Positions 7,665-17,744 of a stretch of DNA of 64,000 nucleotides are shown here, in pieces. Made by a program: the position numbers and the translations under genes. How positions within the stretch are numbered: position 1 is the first letter of the stretch; the number at the start of each line of letters is the position of its first letter. Under the pieces are notes generated by a model. That model made no database searches and was not told the DNA's origin. It worked only from the letters and a program-made list of their open reading frames with translations. Source of the DNA: Mumia sp050632745 (GTDB lineage Bacteria; Actinomycetota; Actinomycetes; Propionibacteriales; Nocardioidaceae); the NCBI RefSeq assembly GCF_050632745.1, contig NZ_JBODSD010000006.1, positions 62,001-126,000 of the forward strand, read 5' to 3'.

Positions 7665-10286
7665 GTGACCTACGCCGACCCGTCCCGCTGCCCCAGCTGC
7701 GGCGCCCCCGCGAGCGGCTCCTGGCGCTGTGCTCGTTGCGGTATCGAGCTGCGCGGCGAGCGCCCTCTCGCGCTCCTGCGCCTGCTGGGCGAGGCCGACA
7801 GCGTCCTGGCCCAGATGGAGACCGAGGCGGCGTCGTGGCGCCGGGAGCAGGGTGGTGCCGCGGCGGCAGCCGCGCCGCCCGCCGCGCCGCCCGCCGCGGC
7901 CCCGCCGGTCACCGCCCCTGCCGCGCCGCAGCCACCGACGTACGGGGCGCCACCGCCCTGGTCGCCGCGCCACCCGTCGTACGGCGCTCCGCAGCAGCCG
8001 CGCCACACCTGGACGGTCGGCGGCACGCTCCTGGCGCTCGGCGCGCTGTGCCTCGTGGTCGCGGCGTTCGTCTTCGTCGCCGTCACGTGGGGGCGGATCG
8101 GGCTCACGGGCCGCACCCTCATCCTCCTCGCGGTCACCAGTGCGGCCTGCGCCGCCGCGGCCTGGCTGACGACGCGTCGTCTGCGCGCCTCCGCCGAGGC
8201 CCTGTGGACGGTCACCGGCTTCCTCGCCGCCTTCGACACCGGCGCCGCGATGTCCGCAGGCCTCCTGGGACTTGACGAGGTGGACGGCGAGGTCGTCGTC
8301 CTCGGGTTCTCGGTCCTCCTCGCCGGGGCGGGTGCGGCGGTCGCGCTCTGGTCGCGCCGGTGGATGTCGACCCTCGTCTCCGCCCAGCTCGGGGTGGCGG
8401 TCGGCAACGTGGCCGCCGCGATCGCGCTCGTCCTGCTCGTCGACGTCGACCTGCGCTGGACCCTGACGCCGGTCGCGGCCGCCGTGGTCCTCCTCGCCCT
8501 GCTCTGCTGGCGCGGCTCGCTGCTGGTGGCGGCCTGGGTGACCGGTCTGGCGGGCGCGTCGATGCTCGGCCTCGCGGCGCTCTGGATCGTCACGGCCGTC
8601 GCCATCGCCCCGACCTTCGCCGACCGGTGGTCCGGCGGGGAGGCGCCCGCGGCCCTGCTGCACGGCGCGATCGTCGTGGCGCTCGCCGCGGTCGTCGCGC
8701 ACGCGTTCGCCGGGCACGTGGCGCACCTGGCCGTGGACCTGATCCGTGGGATCGGCGCCTTCGACGCGGCGGTGTGCCTCGCCGCGGTGCTCCTCCTGAG
8801 GGGCGACACCCTCCACGTCGAGGCGGCGTCCGTCACCTGGATCGCGGTCCCGCTCGCGCTGACCCTGGCCGGACTGGTGCACGCGCGCTGGTCTCGCGGG
8901 TGGGAGACCGGCGTCCGCTCCGCCGCGGCCGTCGCCGCCGCGCCGCTGGTCGGCGGCGTGCTGGTGTCCGGCATCGAGTCCCTCGTGGCGGTGCTGGAGT
9001 CGTGGTCGCCCGGGTGGGTGTCCGAGGTCGGGCTGCGTCTCTCGTCCGACCCGTCGCTGCCCGCAGGATCGGCGTGCGCGCTGTGGGTCGGAGCGGCGGT
9101 CGTCCTCGCGGTGGCGGCGTGGTGGCCGGTGCCGTCCAGGACGCCACCGTTGCGACGGCTGCTCCTGACGTCCGCGGCGGTGCTCGTCGTCGGCGGGCTC
9201 GGCGTCCTGATCGTGCTCCTCGACGCCCCGGTCGTCCTGCTCGCGCTCGGCCTGCTCGTCGCGGCGGGCGCCGCCGCGACCGCCTGGATCCTGCTCCCGC
9301 GCGCGTCGGCGGCGGCACCCGGCGCCGCGGTGCTGGCGGTCGTGTGCGGAGTGCTGTCCGCGCTCGTGCCGATCGGTTCGGCGGGCGCGGCGACGCTGGT
9401 CTGGTCGGGCGGCGCGGCGGTCGCCGTGCTCGTGGCCGCCACGACGTACGCCACCCGGCCGGCGGGCAGGGACCGCGACGACGGCCTGATGCTCGCGACC
9501 GCCGCGGCGGCGGCGCTCGCGGTCGCGGCTGTCGTCGGATGGACCGACGTGGCAGGGGCCGGGGCCCGGACCATCGCGGTGGTCGCGGCGGCCCTCGCGG
9601 CCGTGCTGCTCCTCGCCAGCGCCGTCCCGGGGCTGCCCTGGCCGGTCCGTCTGCCGCTCGAGGTGGTCGCGCCCACGACGGGCGTCGTGGCGCTGGGGTT
9701 CGCCGCGTCGGTCGGCACGGCGTGGTTCAGCCTCGTCCTCACCGTGCTCGGCGTCGCGGCCGCGGCGGTCGGCCTGCTGCGTGCGGACCGACGGGCGTAC
9801 GCGTGGACCGGCGCAGCACTGCTCGGCCTGGCGTACGTCCTTCGCCTGGCCGCCGCCGACGTCGGGGTGGTGGAGGCCTACACCCTGCCGTTCGGTCTGA
9901 TCCTCCTCGGCATCGGGACCGCCCTCGTCCTGAAGGACCGCGCGCGCTCCACCGACGTCCTCTGGCCCGGTCTCACGCTGGTGCTGCTGCCGAGCCTCCC
10001 GCAGGCGCTCGGCGACCCCACGTCCGTGCGCGGCCTTCTCCTGGCGCTGGCCGCGGTCGCGGTCCTGGCAGTGGGGGCGGTCGCGCGGTGGCGGGCTCCG
10101 TTCGTCGTGGGTGCCGTCCTGACCGGCGTGCTCGTCGTGCGCTGGGCCGGCCCGTTCGTCGGCGACCTCCCGCGGTGGATCCCGCTCGGCGTCGTCGGGG
10201 TCGCGCTGGTGCTGGTCGGCGCCACCTGGGAGGCCCGGGTGCGCGACGCGCGCACGGTCGTGGCGTACGTCCAGCGGTTGCGCTGA
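7665..10286 (+). CDS. large zinc-ribbon polytopic membrane protein (SCO7613 C-terminal-domain-like)
   Basis: 873-residue protein of unknown function. The N-terminus is a zinc ribbon, CPSCGAPASGSWRCARCG (two CxxC pairs within the first 25 residues). A short helix and a low-complexity Ala/Pro linker follow (about 60-115, including PAAPPAAPPAAAPPV). The rest is a very long array of hydrophobic helices, roughly 20 or more, rich in Ala, Val and Leu. This layout resembles actinobacterial proteins annotated as SCO7613 C-terminal domain-containing membrane proteins. Start GTG 7665 was chosen because the zinc ribbon begins right after it and GACACT lies 6 nt upstream; the open frame extends further upstream. 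No enzymatic motif is visible. Confidence 0.7.
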   Translation: MTYADPSRCPSCGAPASGSWRCARCGIELRGERPLALLRLLGEADSVLAQMETEAASWRREQGGAAAAAAPPAAPPAAAPPVTAPAAPQPPTYGAPPPWSPRHPSYGAPQQPRHTWTVGGTLLALGALCLVVAAFVFVAVTWGRIGLTGRTLILLAVTSAACAAAAWLTTRRLRASAEALWTVTGFLAAFDTGAAMSAGLLGLDEVDGEVVVLGFSVLLAGAGAAVALWSRRWMSTLVSAQLGVAVGNVAAAIALVLLVDVDLRWTLTPVAAAVVLLALLCWRGSLLVAAWVTGLAGASMLGLAALWIVTAVAIAPTFADRWSGGEAPAALLHGAIVVALAAVVAHAFAGHVAHLAVDLIRGIGAFDAAVCLAAVLLLRGDTLHVEAASVTWIAVPLALTLAGLVHARWSRGWETGVRSAAAVAAAPLVGGVLVSGIESLVAVLESWSPGWVSEVGLRLSSDPSLPAGSACALWVGAAVVLAVAAWWPVPSRTPPLRRLLLTSAAVLVVGGLGVLIVLLDAPVVLLALGLLVAAGAAATAWILLPRASAAAPGAAVLAVVCGVLSALVPIGSAGAATLVWSGGAAVAVLVAATTYATRPAGRDRDDGLMLATAAAAALAVAAVVGWTDVAGAGARTIAVVAAALAAVLLLASAVPGLPWPVRLPLEVVAPTTGVVALGFAASVGTAWFSLVLTVLGVAAAAVGLLRADRRAYAWTGAALLGLAYVLRLAAADVGVVEAYTLPFGLILLGIGTALVLKDRARSTDVLWPGLTLVLLPSLPQALGDPTSVRGLLLALAAVAVLAVGAVARWRAPFVVGAVLTGVLVVRWAGPFVGDLPRWIPLGVVGVALVLVGATWEARVRDARTVVAYVQRLR

Positions 10287-10479
10287 GCGACCGTCGAACC
10301 AGCCGTGAAAGCTCGTCACCACGCCGGTCGGCGAGGCTCACCATGGGAGCGGAAGACGGCAGCAGCCGCCGGGCGGCCGTTGCTCGTGACCCTCGTCACG
10401 TGCTTGGATACCGGCACCTGCGCCGGGGACGGCACGGGCACGGGGGCCGACGATGGTGACGACGAGCAGGGGAGCACGT
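10287..10479 (+). promoter_or_regulatory. intergenic region upstream of the GNAT gene, with a short inverted repeat
   Basis: 193 bp without a gene. A 6-bp inverted repeat CGTGAC-N4-GTCACG lies at 10385-10400, directly before a possible -10 box around TTGGATAC (10404-10411). A GGGGAG Shine-Dalgarno precedes ATG 10480. The remainder shows no coding signal. Operator function is a guess. Confidence 0.35.
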
Positions 10480-10938
10480 ATGGAGATCGTCGAGCTGACG
10501 CGTGAGCATGCCGACGACATCGTGACCTGGAGCTATCCGGAGCCGAACGGCTGCTACGACCTCACCGGCATGGACCCCCGGCACTTCACCGATCTCTCCC
10601 ACGGCTTCTGGGCTCTCCTCGACGAGGGCCGCCTCGTCGGCTACCGCTGCTACGGGCGGCAGGCGCGGGTCCCGGGCTTCGCCTACGACGACGGCGCGCT
10701 GGACATCGCCGGCGGCCTTCGGCCCGAGCTGACGGGCCAGGGGCTGGGCCAGGTGGCGATCTCGACCGGCCTCGACTTCGCTCGCGACCGGTTCGAGCCG
10801 CAGGCCTTCCGGGTGACGGTCGCCGACTTCAACGTGCGCGCGCTCAAGGTCGTGGACGCGCTCGGCTTCGTGGCGGTCGAGAAGTTCGAGTCGCCGAGCG
10901 ATGCCCGCACCTACGTCGTGCTGGTCCGCCCGGCCTGA
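10480..10938 (+). CDS. GNAT family N-acetyltransferase
   Basis: 152-residue protein with the GNAT fold. N-terminal IVELTREHADDIVTW, central beta strands GFWALLDEGRLVGYRCYG, and the acetyl-CoA-binding motif A in GGLRPELTGQGLGQVAISTG (Q/RxxGxG/A as TGQGLGQ). Then FRVTVADFNVRALKVVDALG, the N-x-x-A-xx-x-x-x-x-x-G pattern of motif B. The length is typical for a single-domain GNAT. The acceptor substrate cannot be predicted. A GGGGAG Shine-Dalgarno lies about 6 nt before the ATG. It stands alone between the membrane protein and acnA. Confidence 0.85.
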   Translation: MEIVELTREHADDIVTWSYPEPNGCYDLTGMDPRHFTDLSHGFWALLDEGRLVGYRCYGRQARVPGFAYDDGALDIAGGLRPELTGQGLGQVAISTGLDFARDRFEPQAFRVTVADFNVRALKVVDALGFVAVEKFESPSDARTYVVLVRPA

Positions 10939-11006
10939 CAGGCCGGGGTCCGGCCCGGGCCGGACACGCCGGGGTCCCGCGCTCGCTCGCGCGCGCCTGG
11001 GAAAGT

Positions 11007-11035
11007 TTGATAGCGTGTATCTTGACATCGAGATA
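11007..11035 (+). promoter_or_regulatory. putative promoter/operator upstream of acnA
   Basis: In the 227-bp gap before acnA, 11018-11035 is an imperfect 18-bp palindrome (TATCTTGAC facing ATCGAGATA, 7 of 9 half-site positions paired). It overlaps or abuts -35/-10-like hexamers (TTGATA 11007-11012, TAGCGT 11011-11016, TTGACA 11022-11027). Palindromes of this size commonly bind dimeric regulators of the TetR, MarR or GntR type. Which protein binds is unknown. The remaining 130 bp to the ATG form an untranslated leader with GAGGAG just before the start. Confidence 0.4.
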
Positions 11036-11165
11036 AATCACGAGCGGCCCACTAAGGCCAGCCTGATCGCGCAGCAGTCCGTTGCGCGCGCGACGATAGA
11101 AGGCGATGCCGCTCGAGGGCCCGCTTCCTGACCGCGGGCTCCGGCAGGACGAACGAGGAGAGGCG

Positions 11166-14015
<2,850 letters not shown>

Positions 14016-14030
14016 GCGCACGCCACCCCG

Positions 14031-14092
14031 CTTCGGCGGTGAGTCCGGTCCCACCCGTCCGTACGACGGAGGGACCCGGCTCACCGCCGAAG
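14031..14092 (+). repeat. long inverted repeat downstream of acnA (copy 1 of a dispersed family)
   Basis: Starts 16 bp after the acnA stop. The left arm 14031-14052 and right arm 14071-14092 pair over about 22 bp with two mismatches (CTTCGGCGGTGAG facing CTCACCGCCGAAG), with an inner smaller hairpin. It resembles, arm for arm, the elements at 39853-39908 and 40851-40902. It could serve as an acnA terminator, though no U tract follows. Confidence 0.7.
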
Positions 14093-14113
14093 GCGCTTCT
14101 CACGCCCGGGTCT

Positions 14114-14160
14114 CGATTTTGTTGCGTCAGTGACAAAATCGGGTCCGGGCGTGCTACGTT
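14114..14160 (+). promoter_or_regulatory. promoter with inverted-repeat operator for the ROK gene
   Basis: A perfect 9-bp inverted repeat, CGATTTTGT (14114-14122) and ACAAAATCG (14133-14141), with a 10-nt spacer. GC-rich arms continue outward (GCCCGG/CCGGGC). The right arm overlaps a -35 TGACAA (14131-14136), followed after 18 nt by a -10 TACGTT (14155-14160). AT-rich symmetric sites of this kind are typical operators of ROK/NagC-type repressors. The site lies 56 bp before the ROK start, so autoregulation is the simplest reading. Protein binding itself is inference. Confidence 0.6.
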
Positions 14161-14196
14161 CGCGTCGCCCGCACGAGAGCGCAAGGGAGCGGACGC

Positions 14197-15438
14197 GTGC
14201 CACTGCAGCAGCAGCGACCGACAGGCAAGGGTGCGAACCAGGAGGCGGTACGCCGTCACAACCTGGGCACCCTCCTCGGTCACGTCCACCGCGACGGCGA
14301 CGTCTCGCGAGCCGACCTCACCACCCGCATGGGCCTCAACCGCTCGACGATCGCCGCGCTCGTCGGCGAGCTCGAGCGGCTCGGCGTCGTCGCCCAGGCG
14401 GCACCTCGAGGTGACCGCCAGGGTGCGGGCCGGCCGTCCCTGCACGTACGCCCGGGCGAGCGCCAGGTCTGCGTGATCGCGGTCGAGCTGCGGGTCGAGA
14501 GCGTCGAGCTCGCGCGGGTCGGTCTCGGCGGTGAGGTGCTCGGGCGCGCGTCGTCGCCGGTCGCATCCGGAGCGACGCCGGAAGTCGTGGCCGACCAGGT
14601 GGCGCGGACCGCCTCCGAGCTCCTCGTCGACGTGCCGGACGACGCGCTGCTCGTCGGCATCGGTGTCGGCATGCCGGGCATCGTGTCGACCGAGGACGGC
14701 CGGATCCACTACGCCCCCAACCTGTCGTGGACCGACGTGGCGTTCAGCGACCTGCTCCAGGAGCGCGTCGGGGGGCAGGTGCCCGTCGTGATCGGGAACG
14801 ACGCCAACCTCGGTGTCCTCGCCGAGCATGCGCGGGGCGTCGCCCGCGGGATGTCCGACGTCGTCTACCTGTCCGGCGACGTCGGGGTCGGCGGCGGCCT
14901 CATCACGCGGGGGCGCAGCCTGCTCGGCACGGTCGGCTACGCCGGCGAGGTCGGCCACATGCGCATCTCGTCGGAGGGACGGCGCTGCCGCTGCGGCAAC
15001 CGAGGGTGCTGGGAGACGGAGATCGGCGCGGTCGCGGTGGCGGACGCCCTCGGGACGCCGTCGCACGACATCGCGCACCTCGTGTCACTTCTTGAGGAGG
15101 TCCGGACGCCCTCGCTGCCGCTGCGCGAGGTCGGCTACAAGCTCGGCGTCGGGATCACCAACCTCATCAACATCTTCGACCCGCAGGTCGTCATCCTCGG
15201 CGGCCTCCTCAGCGCGCTGTATCCCGCCGTGCGGCCCGACGTCGACGCGGAGGTGCGTCAGGGCACGCTCGACTCCGCCGACCGGCGCACCGAGGTCCTG
15301 CTCCCCGGGCTCGGCCGTGACTCGGTGCTGGTCGGTGCGGGAGAGCTCGCATTCACCGCGATGATGGCGGACCCGCTGCTCGTGGTCGCCGAGGCTGAGC
15401 GGGCCCTGCAGCGGGTCCGCGTCGCGACGACGGCCTGA
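14197..15438 (+). CDS. ROK family transcriptional regulator
   Basis: 413-residue regulator. The N-terminal winged helix (about 15-80) includes VSRADLTTRMGLNRSTIAALVGELERLGVV. The ROK sugar-kinase-like domain follows, with PGIVSTEDGRIHYAPNLSW, VVIGNDANLGVLAEH, YAGEVGHMRIS and the zinc-binding CRCGNRGCWE. The usual phosphate-binding DxGxT at the start of the ROK fold is replaced by VELRVESVELARV, so this is a sugar-sensing repressor and not a kinase. GTG start with an AGGGAG Shine-Dalgarno 8 nt upstream. The presumed operator is at 14114-14141. No sugar transporter or hydrolase is adjacent, so its inducer and targets are unknown. Confidence 0.88.
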   Translation: MPLQQQRPTGKGANQEAVRRHNLGTLLGHVHRDGDVSRADLTTRMGLNRSTIAALVGELERLGVVAQAAPRGDRQGAGRPSLHVRPGERQVCVIAVELRVESVELARVGLGGEVLGRASSPVASGATPEVVADQVARTASELLVDVPDDALLVGIGVGMPGIVSTEDGRIHYAPNLSWTDVAFSDLLQERVGGQVPVVIGNDANLGVLAEHARGVARGMSDVVYLSGDVGVGGGLITRGRSLLGTVGYAGEVGHMRISSEGRRCRCGNRGCWETEIGAVAVADALGTPSHDIAHLVSLLEEVRTPSLPLREVGYKLGVGITNLINIFDPQVVILGGLLSALYPAVRPDVDAEVRQGTLDSADRRTEVLLPGLGRDSVLVGAGELAFTAMMADPLLVVAEAERALQRVRVATTA

Positions 15439-15441
15439 CGC

Positions 15442-16626
15442 TCATGCCCGCAGCTCCTTCTCGAGCGGTGTGGGGAAGCTCGCGCTGATCGTGGCGCCGC
15501 CGAGCCGCGCATGGAGCCGCTCCGCCTGGTGCTCGATCGCCGTCCGTGCCGCAGACCCGACGTCCTCGAGGAGCCGGTGCACGACCTCGCCGTCGGGGCG
15601 GACCGCCCAGCCGCCGACGATCCGTCCGTCCCACCACACGGTCGGCCCGATGTTGCCCATCCGGTCGAACAGCCGCTCGCGGTGCTCTCCGAGATACCAG
15701 GAACGGTGCTTCCAGCCCATCGGCGTCGGGTCGAGCGCCGGCAGGAGCGCCGCGCCGGGCTCGGGTGCCGGCGGGATCTCGGTGCCGGCGAGCGCGAGGC
15801 CCGGACCGTCGTCGAGGGTGACGTCGACGAGGTCGAGGCCCGCGAGGGCGGCCCGGGTCTGCGACTTGTTCCATCCGGTCCACCACTGGAGGTCGTCGGC
15901 GGTCGCCGGGCCGAAGGCGTCGAGCCAGCGCTCGGCCAGCCGCGTCCGCGCCTCGGGCTCGGCGATCTCGGGTATGCCGCCCGGGAACCATGCCTCGATC
16001 GGGGCCCAGGTGTGGTGGCGCGACGTCCACGACCCGCGCGGCTCGGTCCGGACCATCCGGCCCTCGGCGGAGAGCAGGGCCAACGTCGGAGAGGTCACCG
16101 TCCGCCGGACGTCCCAGGCCTTGTCGGTCGTGGGGAGGATCGCCGTCCGGAGCCCCGGCACGGCCTCGCCGAGCTGCGCCCCTGTCGCCGTGCCCGCGTC
16201 GCGCAGCGCCGCGTCCACGCCCTTCTCCACCTCCGCCAGCCAGGCGTCCGGGTCGGGGACGGGGGGATCCGTGGGAAGCGTGACGAGCTGTTTGAGCAGA
16301 CGCGTGCGCAGCGTCCGGGCGACGCCCAGGCTCGCGCCGCTGTGGATGATCGGCACGTCGTCGCGGTCGGCGACGAAGAGGGTGCGCCGCATCGCGAGGA
16401 CGCGGACCAGCGTCCTGCGCTCGTACATCGCCGCGCGCACGTCCTCGAGCGTCAGGGCCGCGGACCGCGCGAGCGCCGACAGGTAGACGGTCGCCGGGTC
16501 GGTGGCGTGCAGGACGAGCACGCCGCGCACCACGTCCTCGACCGTCGGCGGCGTGTCGCCGGGGGAGGCCCCGACCCGGTGCCGGACGACCAGGCGGTGG
16601 CGGCGTTGCTCGTCGGTGATGCGCAC
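15442..16626 (-). CDS. winged helix DNA-binding domain protein (HTH_42, AlkZ-like)
   Basis: 394-residue protein of the HTH_42 family, tandem winged-helix proteins that include the DNA glycosylase AlkZ acting on interstrand crosslinks. Recognisable parts are DEQRRHRLVVRHRVG, DVRAAMYERRTLVRVLAMRRTLF, FGPATADDLQWWTGWNKSQ and FDRMGNIGPTVWWDGRIVGGW. The family has a QΦQ or QΦD motif near the active site in true glycosylases; I do not see a clear QxQ here, so a glycosylase role is uncertain. Start GTG 16626 was chosen because CAGGAT lies exactly 6 nt upstream. A second family member lies at 20738. Convergent with the ROK gene, 3 bp apart. Confidence 0.8.
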   Translation of the reverse strand: MRITDEQRRHRLVVRHRVGASPGDTPPTVEDVVRGVLVLHATDPATVYLSALARSAALTLEDVRAAMYERRTLVRVLAMRRTLFVADRDDVPIIHSGASLGVARTLRTRLLKQLVTLPTDPPVPDPDAWLAEVEKGVDAALRDAGTATGAQLGEAVPGLRTAILPTTDKAWDVRRTVTSPTLALLSAEGRMVRTEPRGSWTSRHHTWAPIEAWFPGGIPEIAEPEARTRLAERWLDAFGPATADDLQWWTGWNKSQTRAALAGLDLVDVTLDDGPGLALAGTEIPPAPEPGAALLPALDPTPMGWKHRSWYLGEHRERLFDRMGNIGPTVWWDGRIVGGWAVRPDGEVVHRLLEDVGSAARTAIEHQAERLHARLGGATISASFPTPLEKELRA

Positions 16627-16697
16627 CTGCCCATCCTGGCGTACGGCGCCGACGGTTCCGGTCGGCCGCAGCTCGGTACGACTCGTACGCTGACGGC

Positions 16698-17213
16698 GTG
16701 ACCATCCACTCCGAGCACCCGTTCCTGCCGCCCGAGGGCGAGCGCGACCCCGTACGCCGCTTCCGCGGCCGGCTCGCACAGGCGGTCACGGTGTGCACCG
16801 CAGGCACGGGGGAGGGCCGCGTCGGACTGACCGTCTCGTCGCTGGTCCTGGCCGACGGGGACCCGGCGCACGTGCTGCTGCTGGTCGACGAGGACAGCGA
16901 CCTCGCCGACGGGCTGGCGCCAGGGGAGCCGCTCGTGGTCAACGTGCTGGGAGCGCGTGACCGGGCCCTCGCGGACCCGTTCGCCGGGACGGCGCCCGCA
17001 CCCGGCGGGCCCTTCACCCTGGGTCGCTGGCGCGCGACGGCGTACGGCCCGGTGCTCGAGACGGCGACCGCGTGGCTGGGCGCTCGGGTCGCCTCGGAGC
17101 CGCGCCAGGTCGGCTGGCCGCTGCTCGTCGACGCCGCGGTCGAGCACGTCGAGATCGGGGACGACGCGGCGGCGCTCACGCACCTGCGCGGGCGGTACGT
17201 GGACCTCGGCTGA
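16698..17213 (+). CDS. flavin reductase-like FMN-binding protein
   Basis: 171-residue protein of the flavin reductase-like split-barrel family. RRFRGRLAQAVTVCTAG is followed by GLTVSSLVLADGDPAHVLLLV, the family's FMN-binding strand pair ('GxTxSSxxxxSxxPPxxxx' equivalent), then PLVVNVLGARDRALADPFAG and VLETATAWLGARV. Such proteins reduce or bind FMN and often serve two-component monooxygenases. The start GTG 16698 has TACGCT (16686-16691) exactly 6 nt upstream, so it is probably leaderless. It diverges from the HTH_42 gene and precedes the MarR gene by 45 bp. No partner monooxygenase is next to it. Confidence 0.8.
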   Translation: MTIHSEHPFLPPEGERDPVRRFRGRLAQAVTVCTAGTGEGRVGLTVSSLVLADGDPAHVLLLVDEDSDLADGLAPGEPLVVNVLGARDRALADPFAGTAPAPGGPFTLGRWRATAYGPVLETATAWLGARVASEPRQVGWPLLVDAAVEHVEIGDDAAALTHLRGRYVDLG

Positions 17214-17220
17214 CGCGGGA

Positions 17221-17252
17221 TCTAACAGTGCTTGTACAAGTGCTGTTAGATT
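17221..17252 (+). promoter_or_regulatory. MarR operator overlapping a leaderless promoter
   Basis: 17221-17250 is a long two-part palindrome. Outer 8-bp arms TCTAACAG and CTGTTAGA (perfect) enclose the perfect 10-bp core CTTGTACAAG; only the two TG dinucleotides between them break the symmetry. TAGATT (17247-17252) fits a -10 box exactly 6 nt before the marR ATG at 17259. A protein bound here would cover the promoter. MarR proteins usually repress their own operon, so the adjacent MarR is the likely ligand. Confidence 0.75.
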
Positions 17253-17258
17253 GTCGCG

Positions 17259-17744
17259 ATGACCACGCCCGACCCGACCGACGAGAACTTCTGGCGCCCC
17301 CTGCGCGACCTGCAGGACGCCATGGACGCGGATCTCGCCGCGCTCTACCGAGACCGGGGCCTCGCCGTACGCCCGCGGCTGACGAAGCCGCTGATCAAGC
17401 TCGCCCGCGGTGGTCCGATGACCATCCGGGAGCTCGCCGACGCCCTGGGTGTCACCCACTCGGCGGCGAGCCAGACGGTGGCCGTGCTGCGCGAGGACGG
17501 CCTCGTCGCGTCGTCGGCGGGCCGTGACGCCCGGACGCGGGTCGTGAGCCTCACGGAGCGGGGGCACGACCTGGTGCCGCTGCTCGAGGCCGAGTGGCGT
17601 GCGACCGAGCGGGCGATCGCCGAGCTGGACGGGGAGGTCCCGTACTCGTTGCTCGCCGTGGTCGCCGACTTCGAGCGGGCGCTGCGGCGACGCTCGTTCA
17701 AGGAGCGGGTCGCGGACCTGCTCCCGGGCGCGGGCGCGGAGTGA
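17259..17744 (+). CDS. MarR family transcriptional regulator
   Basis: 161-residue winged-helix repressor. The MarR core is GGPMTIRELADALGVTHSAASQTVAVLREDGLVAS (recognition helix HSAASQTVAVL, about 63-78), then the wing SAGRDARTRVVSLTERGHDL. Dimerisation helices lie at both ends. Leaderless start at 17259 with TAGATT 6 nt upstream; the strong palindrome at 17221-17250 covers the promoter. The stop overlaps the start of the MFS gene (GTGA), so repressor and transporter form one operon. This is the usual layout of MarR-controlled efflux. The inducer is unknown. Confidence 0.9.
   Translation: MTTPDPTDENFWRPLRDLQDAMDADLAALYRDRGLAVRPRLTKPLIKLARGGPMTIRELADALGVTHSAASQTVAVLREDGLVASSAGRDARTRVVSLTERGHDLVPLLEAEWRATERAIAELDGEVPYSLLAVVADFERALRRRSFKERVADLLPGAGAE

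Noticed and set aside
10901..11131. Small open frame between the GNAT gene and acnA
   Set aside because: No ribosome site, overlaps the GNAT gene end and the acnA promoter palindrome; composition not convincing.
14031..14092. Plain rho-independent terminator of acnA
   Set aside because: A hairpin is present, but there is no U tract and near-identical copies exist elsewhere, so it was reported as a repeat that might also terminate.
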